A stretch of DNA of 64,000 nt from the NCBI GenBank assembly GCA_016713535.1, contig JADJOY010000039.1, positions 62,001-126,000 of the forward strand, read 5' to 3'. The number at the start of each line of letters is the position of its first letter. The first letter of the stretch is position 1. This DNA comes from Deltaproteobacteria bacterium (GTDB taxonomy: Bacteria > JADJOY01). The position numbers and the translations under genes are program-made. The notes beneath the pieces were generated by a model. It searched no databases and was not told where the DNA came from. It worked only from the letters and a program-made list of their open reading frames with translations. Shown one piece after another: positions 34,308-43,863 of the stretch.

Positions 34308-35076
34308 CGGCGGTCTCCCGGAAGGGGCCGAGCGCCCCGGTGATGCCGCGGAAGCGGCGCGCCAGCTCGTCGGGCGGGATTCCCATCGTCCGGTAGCGAT
34401 GCGCCAGCGCGCGCGGCTCCGCGCCTGCACATGGCCCGAAGCACCCGTAGCAGTCGCGTCGCATGGACGGGCAGAGCGCGCCACAGCCGGAGCGCGTCAC
34501 CGGCCCGAGGCACGGCAAGCCACGTGTCACCACCACGCACACGCGCCCCAGACGTTTGCAGTCGAGGCACACGTCGTGCTCGGCGAGCCGCGGCGTCGCG
34601 CCCGCGAGGAGCTGGGTCACGAACTGCACGAGCTCCGCGCCATCGATCGGACAGCCCGAGATCTCGAAGTCGACCTTGACGTGCTCCGCGATCGGCGTCG
34701 ACGTCGAGAGCGCCTCGATCCACTCCGGGCGCGGGTACACCGCGCGCGCCATCTCCTCGACGTCGGCCCAGTTGCGCAGCGCCTGGATCCCGCCCGCGGT
34801 CGCGCACGCCCCGATGGTCACCAGCACCCGCGACGAGCGCCGGATCGCGAGGAGGCGCTCGACGTCACGCGCCGAGGTCACGCTTCCCTCGACGAAGCTC
34901 ACGTCGTACGGGCCCGGTTGGACCTGACTCGAGGCCTCGAGGAAGTGCGCGATCTCGACCCGGCCCGCGAGCGCGAGCAGGCGCTCCTCGAGGTTGAGGA
35001 AGACCACCTGGCAGCCGTCGCAGGAGGCCAGCTTGAACACCGCGACACGCGGTCGGCTCGCGGGCGCCGCGGACAT
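34273..35076 (-). CDS. NiFe hydrogenase small (delta) subunit
   Basis: A 267-residue Fe-S subunit of the group 3 hydrogenase. It begins RVAVFKLASCDGCQVVFLNL, the proximal-cluster CxxC, with IGACATAGGIQALRNW and EISGCPIDGAELVQF supplying further proximal ligands. A C-terminal Cys-rich segment follows (DVCLDCKRLGRVC, CLGP, CGALCPSMRRDCYGCFGPC). No Tat signal is present, so the enzyme is cytoplasmic, as for NAD(P)-linked types. ATG 35076 overlaps the gamma stop (TGATG). Confidence 0.92.
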   Translation of the reverse strand: MSAAPASRPRVAVFKLASCDGCQVVFLNLEERLLALAGRVEIAHFLEASSQVQPGPYDVSFVEGSVTSARDVERLLAIRRSSRVLVTIGACATAGGIQALRNWADVEEMARAVYPRPEWIEALSTSTPIAEHVKVDFEISGCPIDGAELVQFVTQLLAGATPRLAEHDVCLDCKRLGRVCVVVTRGLPCLGPVTRSGCGALCPSMRRDCYGCFGPCAGAEPRALAHRYRTMGIPPDELARRFRGITGALGPFRETADGLGPDAHHPR

Positions 35077-35906
35077 CAGAAGCCCGCCGCGCCGAACCAG
35101 CGGCGCACCGCCGGATACGGCAGGATCGGGCCGTCCTTGCACACGAACTTCCCACCGAGCTGGCAGTGGCCGCAGTGGCCCACGCCGCAGCGCATGTTGC
35201 GCTCGAGCGACAGGTAGATCGCCTCCGGCGCGATCCCCGCCGCGACGAGCCTACGGATCGCGAGCTTCATCATGATCTCGGGACCGCACATGAGCACCGC
35301 CGTGCGGGCCGGATCGAGCTCGATCGCGTCGAACAGGTCGAGCGGCACCCCGACGTGGTAGTGCCAGGTCTTGTCGGGCTGATCGACCGTGAGCAGCACG
35401 CGCGTGTCGGGGGTGCGTTTCCAGCGGTCGAAACGCTCTCGATAGAGCAGGTCCTTGGGCGTCTTCACGCCGTGGACGATCGTGAGTCGGCCGTACGAGG
35501 CGCGTCGGCGGATCATGTACTCGATCGCCCCGGTGACGGGCGCGCAACCGAGACCTCCCGTCACCACCACCACGTCGTTCCCCGCGATCGCGTCGAGAGG
35601 CCAGGGCGACCCGTACGGGCCGCGCAGGCCGAGCACGTCGCCACGCTCCGCGTGATCGAGCAGCCCGGTGACGCGGCCCACGATCCGCACCGTGTGGTCG
35701 AAGCCGTCGAGGTCGGCTGGATCCGAGGAGATCGAGATCGGCACCTCCCCGACCCCGAACACGTAGAGCATGTTGAACTGCCCCGGCTGGAACCGGTACG
35801 CGGACTGGACCTCCGGGTCCACGAACCGCATCCGGAACGTGAAGATGTGCTGCGCGTCGGGGCGCCGCTCGACGATCCGCGCGGGATGGATCGTGTACGG
35901 GTTCAC
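35076..35906 (-). CDS. NAD(P)-linked hydrogenase gamma subunit (FAD/NAD(P) reductase)
   Basis: A 276-residue ferredoxin-NADP reductase-fold subunit like HydG/HyhG of sulfhydrogenases. The FAD region has FQPGQFNMLYVFGVGEVPIS and the NAD(P) region VVVTGGLGCAPVTGAIEYMI. ERNMRCGVGHCGHCQLGG with FVC binds a 2Fe-2S cluster. It passes electrons between NAD(P)H and the Fe-S chain of the hydrogenase. GTG 35906 overlaps the beta stop (GTGA). Confidence 0.92.
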   Translation of the reverse strand: MNPYTIHPARIVERRPDAQHIFTFRMRFVDPEVQSAYRFQPGQFNMLYVFGVGEVPISISSDPADLDGFDHTVRIVGRVTGLLDHAERGDVLGLRGPYGSPWPLDAIAGNDVVVVTGGLGCAPVTGAIEYMIRRRASYGRLTIVHGVKTPKDLLYRERFDRWKRTPDTRVLLTVDQPDKTWHYHVGVPLDLFDAIELDPARTAVLMCGPEIMMKLAIRRLVAAGIAPEAIYLSLERNMRCGVGHCGHCQLGGKFVCKDGPILPYPAVRRWFGAAGF

Positions 35907-37006
35907 GCGTCCCTCGGCGCCACGCGCAACGCGGCCGCTTCCTCGGTGAGGTCGATCGCCGCGGGACACCAGGTGATGCAGCGGCCGCAGCCCACGCACC
36001 CCGAACGGCCGAACTGCTCGACCCAACCGGCGAGCTTGTGCGTGAGCCACTGGCGGTACTTCTCGCGGGTGTGCGGGCGATAGTTCTTGCCGTGGACGTA
36101 TCCGTGGTCCGGGGTGAAGCAGCTATCCCACGAGCGCGTCCGCTCCGCTCTCTCGCCGTCGAGCGAGAGGTGGTCGGAGGTCGTCTGGCAGAAGCAGGTC
36201 GGGCACACCATCGTGCAGTTCCCACACGCGACGCAGCGCTCGGCGACCTCGTCCCAGCGAGGATGGTCGAGGTTCGCGTAGAGCGCGTCGGCGAGCCCGG
36301 CCGGCTCGAGGGAGCGGCACTGGTCGTACGCGCAACGAGCGAGCGCGGCGCGCTCTTCGGCTTGCTCGGCGGCGCTCGCCTCGCGCGCCCCCAGCTCGTC
36401 GAGCAACACGCGACCACGGGCCGAACTCGCGTGGGCCACGAAGCCGGTCGCGAGCTCGGTGAGCGCGACGTCGTGGGGGGCCGTCACCTCGGGTCCGTCT
36501 CCGAGCGACGCGCAGAAACAGGTCGACGCGGCGCGGGTGCAATTGACGGCGACGAGGAACGCGTCGCGCCGGCGCGCGCCATAGCGCGGCTCCGGATAGC
36601 GTCCTCCGAGGAGCACGCGGTCCTGGATGGCGAGCGCCGCGAGGTCGCACGGTCGGGCGCCGAGGACCGCGATCGGCTCTGGCTGCGCGGCGCGGTCCTC
36701 GACGTGGAAGGTGCCGACCCCGCGCGCGACGGCGAGCACGGACTCGCTCGGCGCGAGGAAGAGACGCTTGAGGCCGCTCGGGCCGTTGGCGACTCCGAAC
36801 GTCGCACCGCCAGGATCGGCCTCGATCCGGTAACGACCCGGCTCCTGGACGTCACGGAGCGCGCACGCCAGCTCGGTCACGTCGTGGATCTCGTCGAAGC
36901 CGATCGCACCATCGGCGGACACCGGGCCATACACGGTCCGCCCCCGACGCAGCAGCGCTTCCACGAGCGCGGCGAGGAGGGAGCGGTCGAGAAAGCGCGT
37001 GGGCAT
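35903..37006 (-). CDS. NAD(P)-linked hydrogenase beta subunit (4Fe-4S)
   Basis: A 367-residue electron-transfer subunit like HydB/HyhB. The N-terminal part contains IAVLGARPCDLAALAIQDRV and a Cys-bearing CTRAASTCFCASLGDGP. The C-terminal ferredoxin domain has CVACGNCTMVCPTCFCQ and CVGCGRCITWCPAAIDLTEE, two 4Fe-4S motifs, separated by SCFTPDHGYVHGK. It is first of the beta-gamma-delta-alpha order of group 3b bidirectional hydrogenases. A candidate sigma-54 promoter lies about 50 bases upstream of ATG 37006. Confidence 0.92.
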   Translation of the reverse strand: MPTRFLDRSLLAALVEALLRRGRTVYGPVSADGAIGFDEIHDVTELACALRDVQEPGRYRIEADPGGATFGVANGPSGLKRLFLAPSESVLAVARGVGTFHVEDRAAQPEPIAVLGARPCDLAALAIQDRVLLGGRYPEPRYGARRRDAFLVAVNCTRAASTCFCASLGDGPEVTAPHDVALTELATGFVAHASSARGRVLLDELGAREASAAEQAEERAALARCAYDQCRSLEPAGLADALYANLDHPRWDEVAERCVACGNCTMVCPTCFCQTTSDHLSLDGERAERTRSWDSCFTPDHGYVHGKNYRPHTREKYRQWLTHKLAGWVEQFGRSGCVGCGRCITWCPAAIDLTEEAAALRVAPRDA

Positions 37007-37057
37007 GGCGAACCGCGGAGTTGGCGGAGCTCGAGCCGTCCGCCGACAGTGCGATCG

Positions 37058-37073
37058 TGCAAGCCACGCACCG
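37058..37073 (-). promoter_or_regulatory. Candidate sigma-54 (-24/-12) promoter of the hydrogenase operon
   Basis: Reading the minus strand, CGGTGCGTGGCTTGCA has GG and GC at the exact -24/-12 spacing (GG-N10-GC) and a perfect TTGCA -12 element. The -24 element is weaker (4 of 7 to TGGCACG). It lies 51 bases before the beta-subunit ATG, and a sigma-54 activator gene starts about 870 bases away. Activity is inferred. Confidence 0.4.
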
Positions 37074-37222
37074 GGCGCGGCGAGCCGTCGCGTACGGCGC
37101 CCCCTGCACCGAACCTGCGGCTGGGCGTCACGCATGCGTAACGCCAGCACGTTCCGCGTTACCCTACCCCGCCCCTTGCGCTCTCGATTCGCAGGTACCA
37201 CCCCGAGCGGCGCGCTCGGAGC

Positions 37223-37841
37223 TCAGGAAACCGACCTGCTGCCGAAACCCGTCCCGAACAGCCGCTGGTCTTCCGCCAGCGTCGCCAGCAGCGCGCGGCC
37301 GAGACGCGCGTATCGCGGCGCCGCCTCCAAGGCCGCGAGCTGATGCCCCAGTTCTCCGAGGCAAACACCGGCGTGGAGCTCGAGCAGCTTGCCCTGGAGC
37401 TCGGCCGCGAGGGCGGCCTCGAGCACCCGGCCGTGACCGAGGTACCGAGCCGTGATGCGGGCGAGCGCGGCCAAGACCAAGGCCTCGGACGGACGGGTCG
37501 CGTCGAGGGGCAAGGCAGCGACCACCGATGCTTCGTGACGGACATCCGCGGCAGCGTCCTTGCAGACCATCGAGATCGGGGTGTTCGGATCCGAGGCGAG
37601 GGACTCGTACTCGGCCTTCCACGTTCCCGGATCCAGGCTCCAAGATGTCTTCCAGGTCCTCGCTTCCTTCGGCACCTCCCGCGCGGGCTTCGTTCCTCCA
37701 GCGGTCGCGCAGCACGCGCACACGAGCCTCCGTCGGAGGCGCGGTCGTGAGCTCGCCGACCGAGCCATACACGCCAGCGCGGTGATGGTGGAACGCGGCG
37801 AGGTCACGTGGGTTCGAGAGTTGAGAGGCTCGAGATCTCAT
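37223..37841 (-). CDS. Possible TorD-like chaperone (one frame break)
   Basis: About 205 residues after removing one base near 37645-37650, where EDLEDILEPGS joins TWKAEYESLASDPN. It is helix-rich: the N-terminus (DLAAFHHHRAGVYGSVGEL then TTAPPTEARVRVLRDRW) and the C-terminus (LLELHAGVCLGELGHQLAAL) resemble the pattern of TorD/DmsD-type redox-enzyme chaperones, though no decisive motif is seen. It lies just upstream of the hydrogenase operon on the same strand. The assignment is tentative. It could serve the hydrogenase or a molybdoenzyme outside the window, or be an unrelated hypothetical protein. Confidence 0.4.
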
Positions 37842-37942
37842 GCAGGGATTCGTTGAATGGAAGTTGCGGCGTTTCGTATCGCGAGGAATCAAGTCTCGTG
37901 CCGAACCCGAACGACACAGAAGCATTGCGACGAGGTGACTCC

Positions 37943-39324
37943 ATGCTCGAGATTCTGCTGATCGACGACGAACCCTCGATTCGTCTCAGTGTCGGCGATG
38001 CGCTGGGTGCCGCTGGGCACCGCGTGACGCTCGCCTCCGATGGCCGCGAGGGTCTGCGCCTGGCGACCCACCGCGCATTCGACGTCGTCGTGACCGACGT
38101 GCGACTGCCTGGCGCGGACGGGCTGACGATCTTCCGCGAGGTCAAGCGTCTCGGGTCGACGACCGACGTGATCCTCATCACCGCATTCGGCGCCGTGGAC
38201 GACGCCGTCACCGCGATGAAGGAAGGCGCCCACGACTACCTGACGAAGCCGTTCGATGTCGCCGAGCTGGTGCTGCGCATCGAGCGGATCGCGGACCGCC
38301 GCCGCATCCAGCGCGAGCTCGACCAGGCGCGCGCGGAGCTCGCCGCCCGCGACGCCGGCGCCCTGGTGGTCGGGCAGAGCCCGCCGATGGTGCGCCTGCT
38401 CGACCGGATCGAGACGATGGCGCAGAGCGACGCCGCGGTGCTCATCACCGGCGAGAGCGGTACCGGCAAGGAGCTGGTGGCGCGCGCGCTCCACGAGCAC
38501 GGACCGCGGCGTGGGCGCCCCTTCGTGGCGGTGAACTGCGCCGCCTTCCCGGAGACCCTCCTCGAGGCCGAGCTCTTCGGCCACGAGCGCGGTGCCTTCA
38601 CCGGCGCCGTGCGCAAGCGCGATGGCCGCTTTCGCGCCGCCGACGGCGGCACGCTCTTCCTCGACGAGATCGCCGAGATCCCGCTGCCCGCCCAGGCAAA
38701 GCTCCTGCGTGTGCTCCAGGACGGCGCGTTCGAGCCGCTCGGCACCAACACCTCGGTGCGCGTCGACGTCCGTCTGGTGTGCGCGACCCATCGCAACCTC
38801 AAGGAGCACATCGCGACCGCACGGTTCCGCGAGGACCTCTACTACCGCGTCAACGTGCTCGATCTGCACATTCCGGCGCTCCGCGAGCGGCGCGGCGACC
38901 TGCCGCTGCTCGCGCAGCACTTCCTGCGCCGCTACGTGAAGGGCGACGGGCCGGTGCCACCGATCGCGCCGCGCGCGTGGGCCGCGCTCAGCCAGTACCC
39001 GTTCCCGGGCAACGTCCGCGAGCTCGAGCATGCCCTCGAGCACGCGTTCGTACTGTCACGTGGCGCCGAGATCGACATCCAGCACCTTCCTGCCGACATC
39101 GCCGGTAGCGCCGGCGAGCTCGCGGCGCTGGCACCGCCCCGGAAGCCCCTCTGCGACCGCTGTCGGTGGCGATCAAGGAATTCGAGCGCGAGTACCTGCT
39201 GCGCGCGCTCAAGCTCGCCGAAGGCAAGCGCGCCAAGGCCGCCGAGATGCTCGGCATCTCTCGCAAGAACCTGTGGGAGAAGCTGAAGGACCACGGCGTC
39301 GGCGACTCCGACATCGAGGAGTGA
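37943..39324 (+). CDS. Sigma-54-dependent response regulator, NtrC/ZraR type (frame break near 3' end)
   Basis: About 460 residues. A receiver domain (1-120) has LLIDDEPSIRLS, phosphoacceptor Asp in VVVTDVRLPGADGL and Lys in YLTKPFD. The AAA+ domain (about 140-375) shows Walker A ITGESGTGKELVARALHE, the sigma-54 contact GAFTGAVRKRDGRF, and ADGGTLFLDEIAEIPL. A Fis-type helix-turn-helix ends it (KRAKAAEMLGISRKNLWEKL). One missing base near 39143-39160 shifts the frame before VAIKEFEREYLLRALKLAE; the true stop is 39322-39324. It diverges from the TorD-like and hydrogenase genes, whose possible sigma-54 promoter it may activate. Confidence 0.88.
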
Positions 39325-39525
39325 CGGCGCGGGCAGCCCTGCGGTTGCCAACCCGGACCGAGGTCGCGCCGATCCAGCCCCGAGCGGCTCGCGTCGAGGA
39401 CGCTCGGCGCGCTCGCTCGTTCCCTGCCGGGCGGGCCGGTCCCGTGCGGATCGCGTGATATCGTAGCGCCCGCCGCGCGTGCGCGATATCCCTGGCTGCA
39501 CGCGGCCCATTCCGAGGCCCCCAGC

Positions 39526-42427
39526 ATGCAGCGCTCCCCGGTTCGCCCCAGGCTCGCCCCCGTGCGCCCGCTCACCGCGCACCTCCTCGTGACGGCCCTC
39601 CTTTGCGTCGCTTCCGCCTGTGGCGGCGGAGGTGGCGGCGGCTCGCCGAGCGCGGACGTCCACGTCGCGGACCTGACGAGCGCCGGCGGCAACGGGCCGC
39701 GGGCCGTCTACCTGCCCGTCAGCAAGAAGGCTCTCAACTTCCCGTTTCCTCACGACGCGTTCACCGTCCTCGATCCGACGACTCCGAGCGGGCGGCGCGT
39801 GAACCTTCCACTCGAGGGCGACACCGCGCTCGAGATCCGGACCCGCGAGCTCCTCAACGCCCAGGACGGCTTCGATCCCATGACGCCGCTCCAGCTCAGC
39901 TTCGACGAGCCGGTGGACCTCGCGACGCTCGCGGCGAACCGCGACGCCGATCCGTCGAACGACACCATCTACGTCGTCGACGTGAACCCGGCGAGCCCGC
40001 GTTTCGGCGAGCGCGCGGCGATGGACTTCGGGCAGGGCAACTACCCGCTCGACCGCCCCCCGCGAAGCTATTTCCCGAACGACCCGCTGAAGGGGGTGGG
40101 TCAATACGAGTTCCCGCTCGGCAACCGCGAGGACTTCTACGAGGACCAGAGCGATACGCTCATCATGCGTCCGATCACGCCCCTCGCTCCGGCGAGCACG
40201 TACGCCGTGCTGCTCACCCGCGGCGTGAAGGGGGAGGACGGCGAGCCGCTGCGCTCGCCGCACGCTCCCGACGTCGCGCTCGAGAGCCAGTTCGCCGACC
40301 TCGATCGCGCGCTGCCGGTGCTCGCGGACCTCGGCGTGGACCCGTCGCAGGTCGCGTACGCCTACACCTTCACGACAGGCACGCCGACGCTCGACCTGGA
40401 GCGCATCGAGGCAGGGCTGGTGCGCGGCGAGGGTCCGCTCGGTTACCTCCGCGACCGTTTTCCGGTGAACCTGAGCCTTCTGCCGTTCTCGTTCAACGAG
40501 GCCGACGATTTCCTCGACCTGGACGGTAACAACTCCCTCCTCGACCCGCCGGTCGTGAAGGTGGTCGCGAACATCGCCATTCCCCTGTTCGGAGGTGGCT
40601 CGGGGGACCTGATCCAGGCCGCGATCGACCAGCTCGCCGACCTCACGTCGATCCACTACTTCGCGCAGGGCACCTACCAGAGCCCCTTCTTCATCGGCAA
40701 CGACGACGTCGCGTTCCAGCCCGAGGAGATGAACGGCAAGCGCCAGCTCCCCGCGAGCCAGACCGACGAGGTGCCGTGGTTCCTCGCGGTGCCGAAGCCC
40801 ACCGCACGCAACGGCTTCGCCAAGCCGCCCTACCCGGTGTGCATCTTCCAGCATCCCAACTCGACCAGCCGCCTGATCGCGCTGGCGATCTCGAGCGTGC
40901 TCTCGGACTACGGCTTCGCGACCATCGGCATCGACGCCGCGGAGAACGGGCCGATCGCGCCCTACGCCACCGACCAGCTCCTCGCGCTCATCACCAGCGG
41001 CGACCCGAGCAGCGTCCCCCTCGCGGGGCTGCTCGAGATCATCCTCGACGGCGTGGGCGAAGCGGCCGAGGGGATCGCCTTCGTCGACGTCTTCGCGGGC
41101 ACGGGACGCACGCCGAACGTCGACTTCAACGGCGATGGCCAGATCTCGTCGGGCGAGGAGAGCTACACCGGCGACATCGCCACGGTTCGAGACATCTTCC
41201 GCCAGACCGTGGTCGACCAGATCCAGCTCACCCGCATCCTGCGCTCGTTCGGCACCGACCGGAATCGCAACGGCAAGCTCGACCCCGAAGAAGGCGACTT
41301 CGACGGTGACGGCGTCGTCGACGTCGCCGGTCCCGGGGTCGAGATCGTCGCCGGCGCCGAGTCGCTCGGCACCTTCATGACGGCGCCCTTCCTCGCGGTG
41401 AGCCGGGACGTCGATCGTGCCGCGCTCAACGTCCCCGGAGGGGGCGCGATCGACTTCGTGTCCCGGATCGACTTCACCGTCGTCGATCAGCTCTTCGTGC
41501 AGCTCTTCGGACCCGCGATCGTCGGCCGCCCCTCGACGGCGGGGCACGGCGTAGACCTCACCCTCATCAACGACACCGGCGACGAGCGCAAGGCGCCGCG
41601 CGTCGGTCCCGTCGACCTGCCGCCGGGCACCGTGGTGCGCCTCGCCAACCTCGACAAGAGCGACCTGGCGCCGCGCACCGTCGACGCGAACCCGGACGGC
41701 ACGTTCATGATCACGTTCCCGTCCGACCCCGGGAACCGCCTCGAGGTGTCCTTCACGGGTCCGACCGGACAGTCGCTCGGCATCCCGAGCTACCGCTTCA
41801 CGAGCGAGCGCCAGGGCTTCGGCGTGCAGCGCAACACTCCGTCGCTACGGACCTTCGCGACGATCACCCAGACCCTCTTCGGTCCCGGCGACGGCGCCAA
41901 CTACGCGACCCACTGGACGGCCGACCCACTCGAGGGGCGCGCCCCCAAGAACGTGCTGATCCAGCTCGATCCCGCGGACTTCACGGTGCCGTTCTCGACC
42001 GGGATCACGCTCGCCCGCTCGGCCGGCCTGGTCAGCACCGAGCGCATGACCGACCTCATCTCCAAGAACGTCGTCGTCGGCACCATCCCCGAGCTCGGCA
42101 TCCACATGCAGATCCCGGAGCTGCCACTGGCGGCCGGTCGGGCCCGAATACACGAGCCTCGACTACGACCTCACCCGTACGTTCCCGGCCGAGAACCGCG
42201 TCCCGGGCTCGGGGCTCGCGCTCCAGCTCGCCGACAACCACGAGTACCTGTTCGCGCCGAGCCAGGGCGAGAGCGGACCGGTCGGCGCATGGCTCACGAT
42301 CGCCGCTCAGGCGCAGATCGGCATCTTCCTCGAGCGTGGCGAGGTGGTGCTGCCGTTCCGTGACCTGATCGACGATCTGCGCGGCCGCGGTCGCGACATC
42401 CCGCGCATCCCCGGCGTCGACCCCTAG
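39526..42427 (+). CDS. Secreted lipase-like lipoprotein, VolA/Pla-1 type (one frame break)
   Basis: About 966 residues. The start is a lipoprotein signal with lipobox VASAC (Cys32) and a Gly-rich tether. The next region (FPFPHDAFTVLDPTTPSGRR, LLNAQDGFDPMTPLQLSFDE) matches the N-terminal domain of bacterial virulence-factor lipases. A hydrolase part follows, with CIFQHPNSTSRLIALAISSV and a nucleophile-elbow-like AGAESLGTFM (AxSxG rather than GxSxG). DFNGDGQISSGEE and DRNRNGKLDPEEGDFDGDG are EF-hand-like calcium loops. One extra base near 42139 is needed to pass from ELPLAAG to GPEYTSLDYDLTRT. Probably an outer-surface esterase; substrate unknown. Confidence 0.72.
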
Positions 42428-42446
42428 CTCCCAGAAAGAACGCCGC

Positions 42447-43070
42447 ATGAAGAGCCTTCATCGCCCCGACCTCTACTGCTGGTCCACGTTCGACGAGAGC
42501 CGCAACGTCGACTTCCACGGCTGGGCCTGGATCCGCCCGGACGGGAACGTGCTCATCGACCCGCTTCCGCTGACCCCGCACGACGCCGAGCACCTGCGCG
42601 AGCTCGGCGGCGTGAGGTGGATCGTGATCACCAACTCCGATCACACGCGCGCGGCTCGCGAGCTGGCGGCGAGCTTCGGCGCGAGCCTCGCCGGACCTGC
42701 AGCCGAGCGCGAGAGCTTCCCCTTCCCGTGCGATCGATGGCTGGCCGAGGGCGACGAGCTGGTGCCCGGCCTTCGCGCCCTCTCCCTCGACGGCTCCAAG
42801 ACTCCAGGCGAGCTCGCGCTCATGATCGAGGACACGACGCTGGTCACCGGCGATCTGATCCGGGCGCATCGCGGCGGTTCGCTCATGCTGCTGCCAGACG
42901 CCAAGCTCGGCGACAAGCCGCGCGCGGTGGCGTCGGTGCGCAAGCTCGTCGCCGAGAACCCGGCCATCGACGCCGTGCTGGTGGGTGACGGCTGGCCCGT
43001 GTTCCGCAACGGCCACCAGCGGCTCGCCGAGCTCGCGACGTCGCTGCCGCCGCTCGAGGTGCGCTCGTGA
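42447..43070 (+). CDS. Metallo-beta-lactamase-fold protein with degenerate metal motif
   Basis: A 207-residue protein with the MBL strand pattern: HGWAWIRPDGNVLIDPLPLT, then VIVITNSDHT-like sequence (IVITNSDHTRAARELA) in place of HxHxDH. DTTLVTGDLIRAHRGGS resembles the later MBL Asp-containing strand. Only the DH of the canonical motif remains, so it may bind one metal or be catalytically altered. It follows the lipase-like gene by 19 bases and overlaps the pentapeptide-repeat gene by four bases. Function unknown. Confidence 0.65.
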   Translation: MKSLHRPDLYCWSTFDESRNVDFHGWAWIRPDGNVLIDPLPLTPHDAEHLRELGGVRWIVITNSDHTRAARELAASFGASLAGPAAERESFPFPCDRWLAEGDELVPGLRALSLDGSKTPGELALMIEDTTLVTGDLIRAHRGGSLMLLPDAKLGDKPRAVASVRKLVAENPAIDAVLVGDGWPVFRNGHQRLAELATSLPPLEVRS

Positions 43071-43849
43071 AGTGGAGCGAGCTCAAGGGCGCGGTCGGCA
43101 AGCTCGTCGGCGGAGGGCGTGGTCCAGGCGCCACCGCCGCGCCCACGGCGAGCGCGGCATCCAGCCTGAACGCCCTGCGGGAAGGACTGCGCTCGTCCGA
43201 CGTCGGCGCGCGAGTCAGCGCGATCGCCGGCCTCGCCGAGCTCGCGGCGAACGATCCGTCCCAGCACTGGGCGGTGGTCGACCTGCTGGTCGGGTTCCTG
43301 CGAGACCGGTGCCCTTACCTCGGCAACGAGGTGAGCGACGGCCCGGCCGCCGACGTACAGGCCGTCGTCCAGGCCCTCGGCCAGCGCCGCCACGTCGAGA
43401 CCGAGAAGCTGCCGCTCGGGCTCTTCCAGGTCGACCTCCGCAACACCGACTTCAGCGAGGCGCGCCTCGAGCACGCGGATTTCTCGCGGTCCCACCTCGA
43501 GGCCAGCGACTTCACCGGCGCCGCGCTCGCGGGTGCGAACTTCCAGGAGGCATACCTGGACGACGCCCACTTCATGAACGCCGACCTCGTCGGCGCCAAC
43601 TTCCTCGCCGCCGACCTGCGTCGCACCAACTTCACCGGTGCCGTCTTGCGCACCGTTCACTTCGAGGAAGCGTCGATGGAGGGAGTGGTGCTCGTGGGCG
43701 CCCGCCTCGACGGCGCCGTGCTCACCGGCGCCAACCTGGCCGGTGCCAGGCTCGAGGGCGCGGACCTCGCGGGCGCTGTCGGGCTCGCGCGCGACCAGCT
43801 CGCGGGTGCGGTCACCGACGGTCGTACCGTGCTCCCTCACCTCGACTGA
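43067..43849 (+). CDS. Pentapeptide-repeat protein with N-terminal helical region
   Basis: A 260-residue protein. The first 100 residues are helical and HEAT-like (ARVSAIAGLAELAANDPSQ). From about residue 120 to 250 there are roughly two dozen A(D/N)LXX-type pentapeptides, for example DLRNTDFSEARLEHADFSRS, which fold into a right-handed quadrilateral beta-helix. No signal peptide. GTG 43067 overlaps the upstream stop. Such proteins are scaffolds or protein-binding elements; a DNA-mimic gyrase-protection role is possible but not indicated. Confidence 0.85.
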   Translation: MKWSELKGAVGKLVGGGRGPGATAAPTASAASSLNALREGLRSSDVGARVSAIAGLAELAANDPSQHWAVVDLLVGFLRDRCPYLGNEVSDGPAADVQAVVQALGQRRHVETEKLPLGLFQVDLRNTDFSEARLEHADFSRSHLEASDFTGAALAGANFQEAYLDDAHFMNADLVGANFLAADLRRTNFTGAVLRTVHFEEASMEGVVLVGARLDGAVLTGANLAGARLEGADLAGAVGLARDQLAGAVTDGRTVLPHLD

Positions 43850-43863
43850 CCGGCCGTTTCGCG

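Noticed and set aside
38932-41547. Long open frame antisense to the sigma-54 regulator and lipase-like gene
   Set aside because: Its translation is a complement of highly biased GC-rich codons, with no domains, while the plus-strand genes show full motifs.
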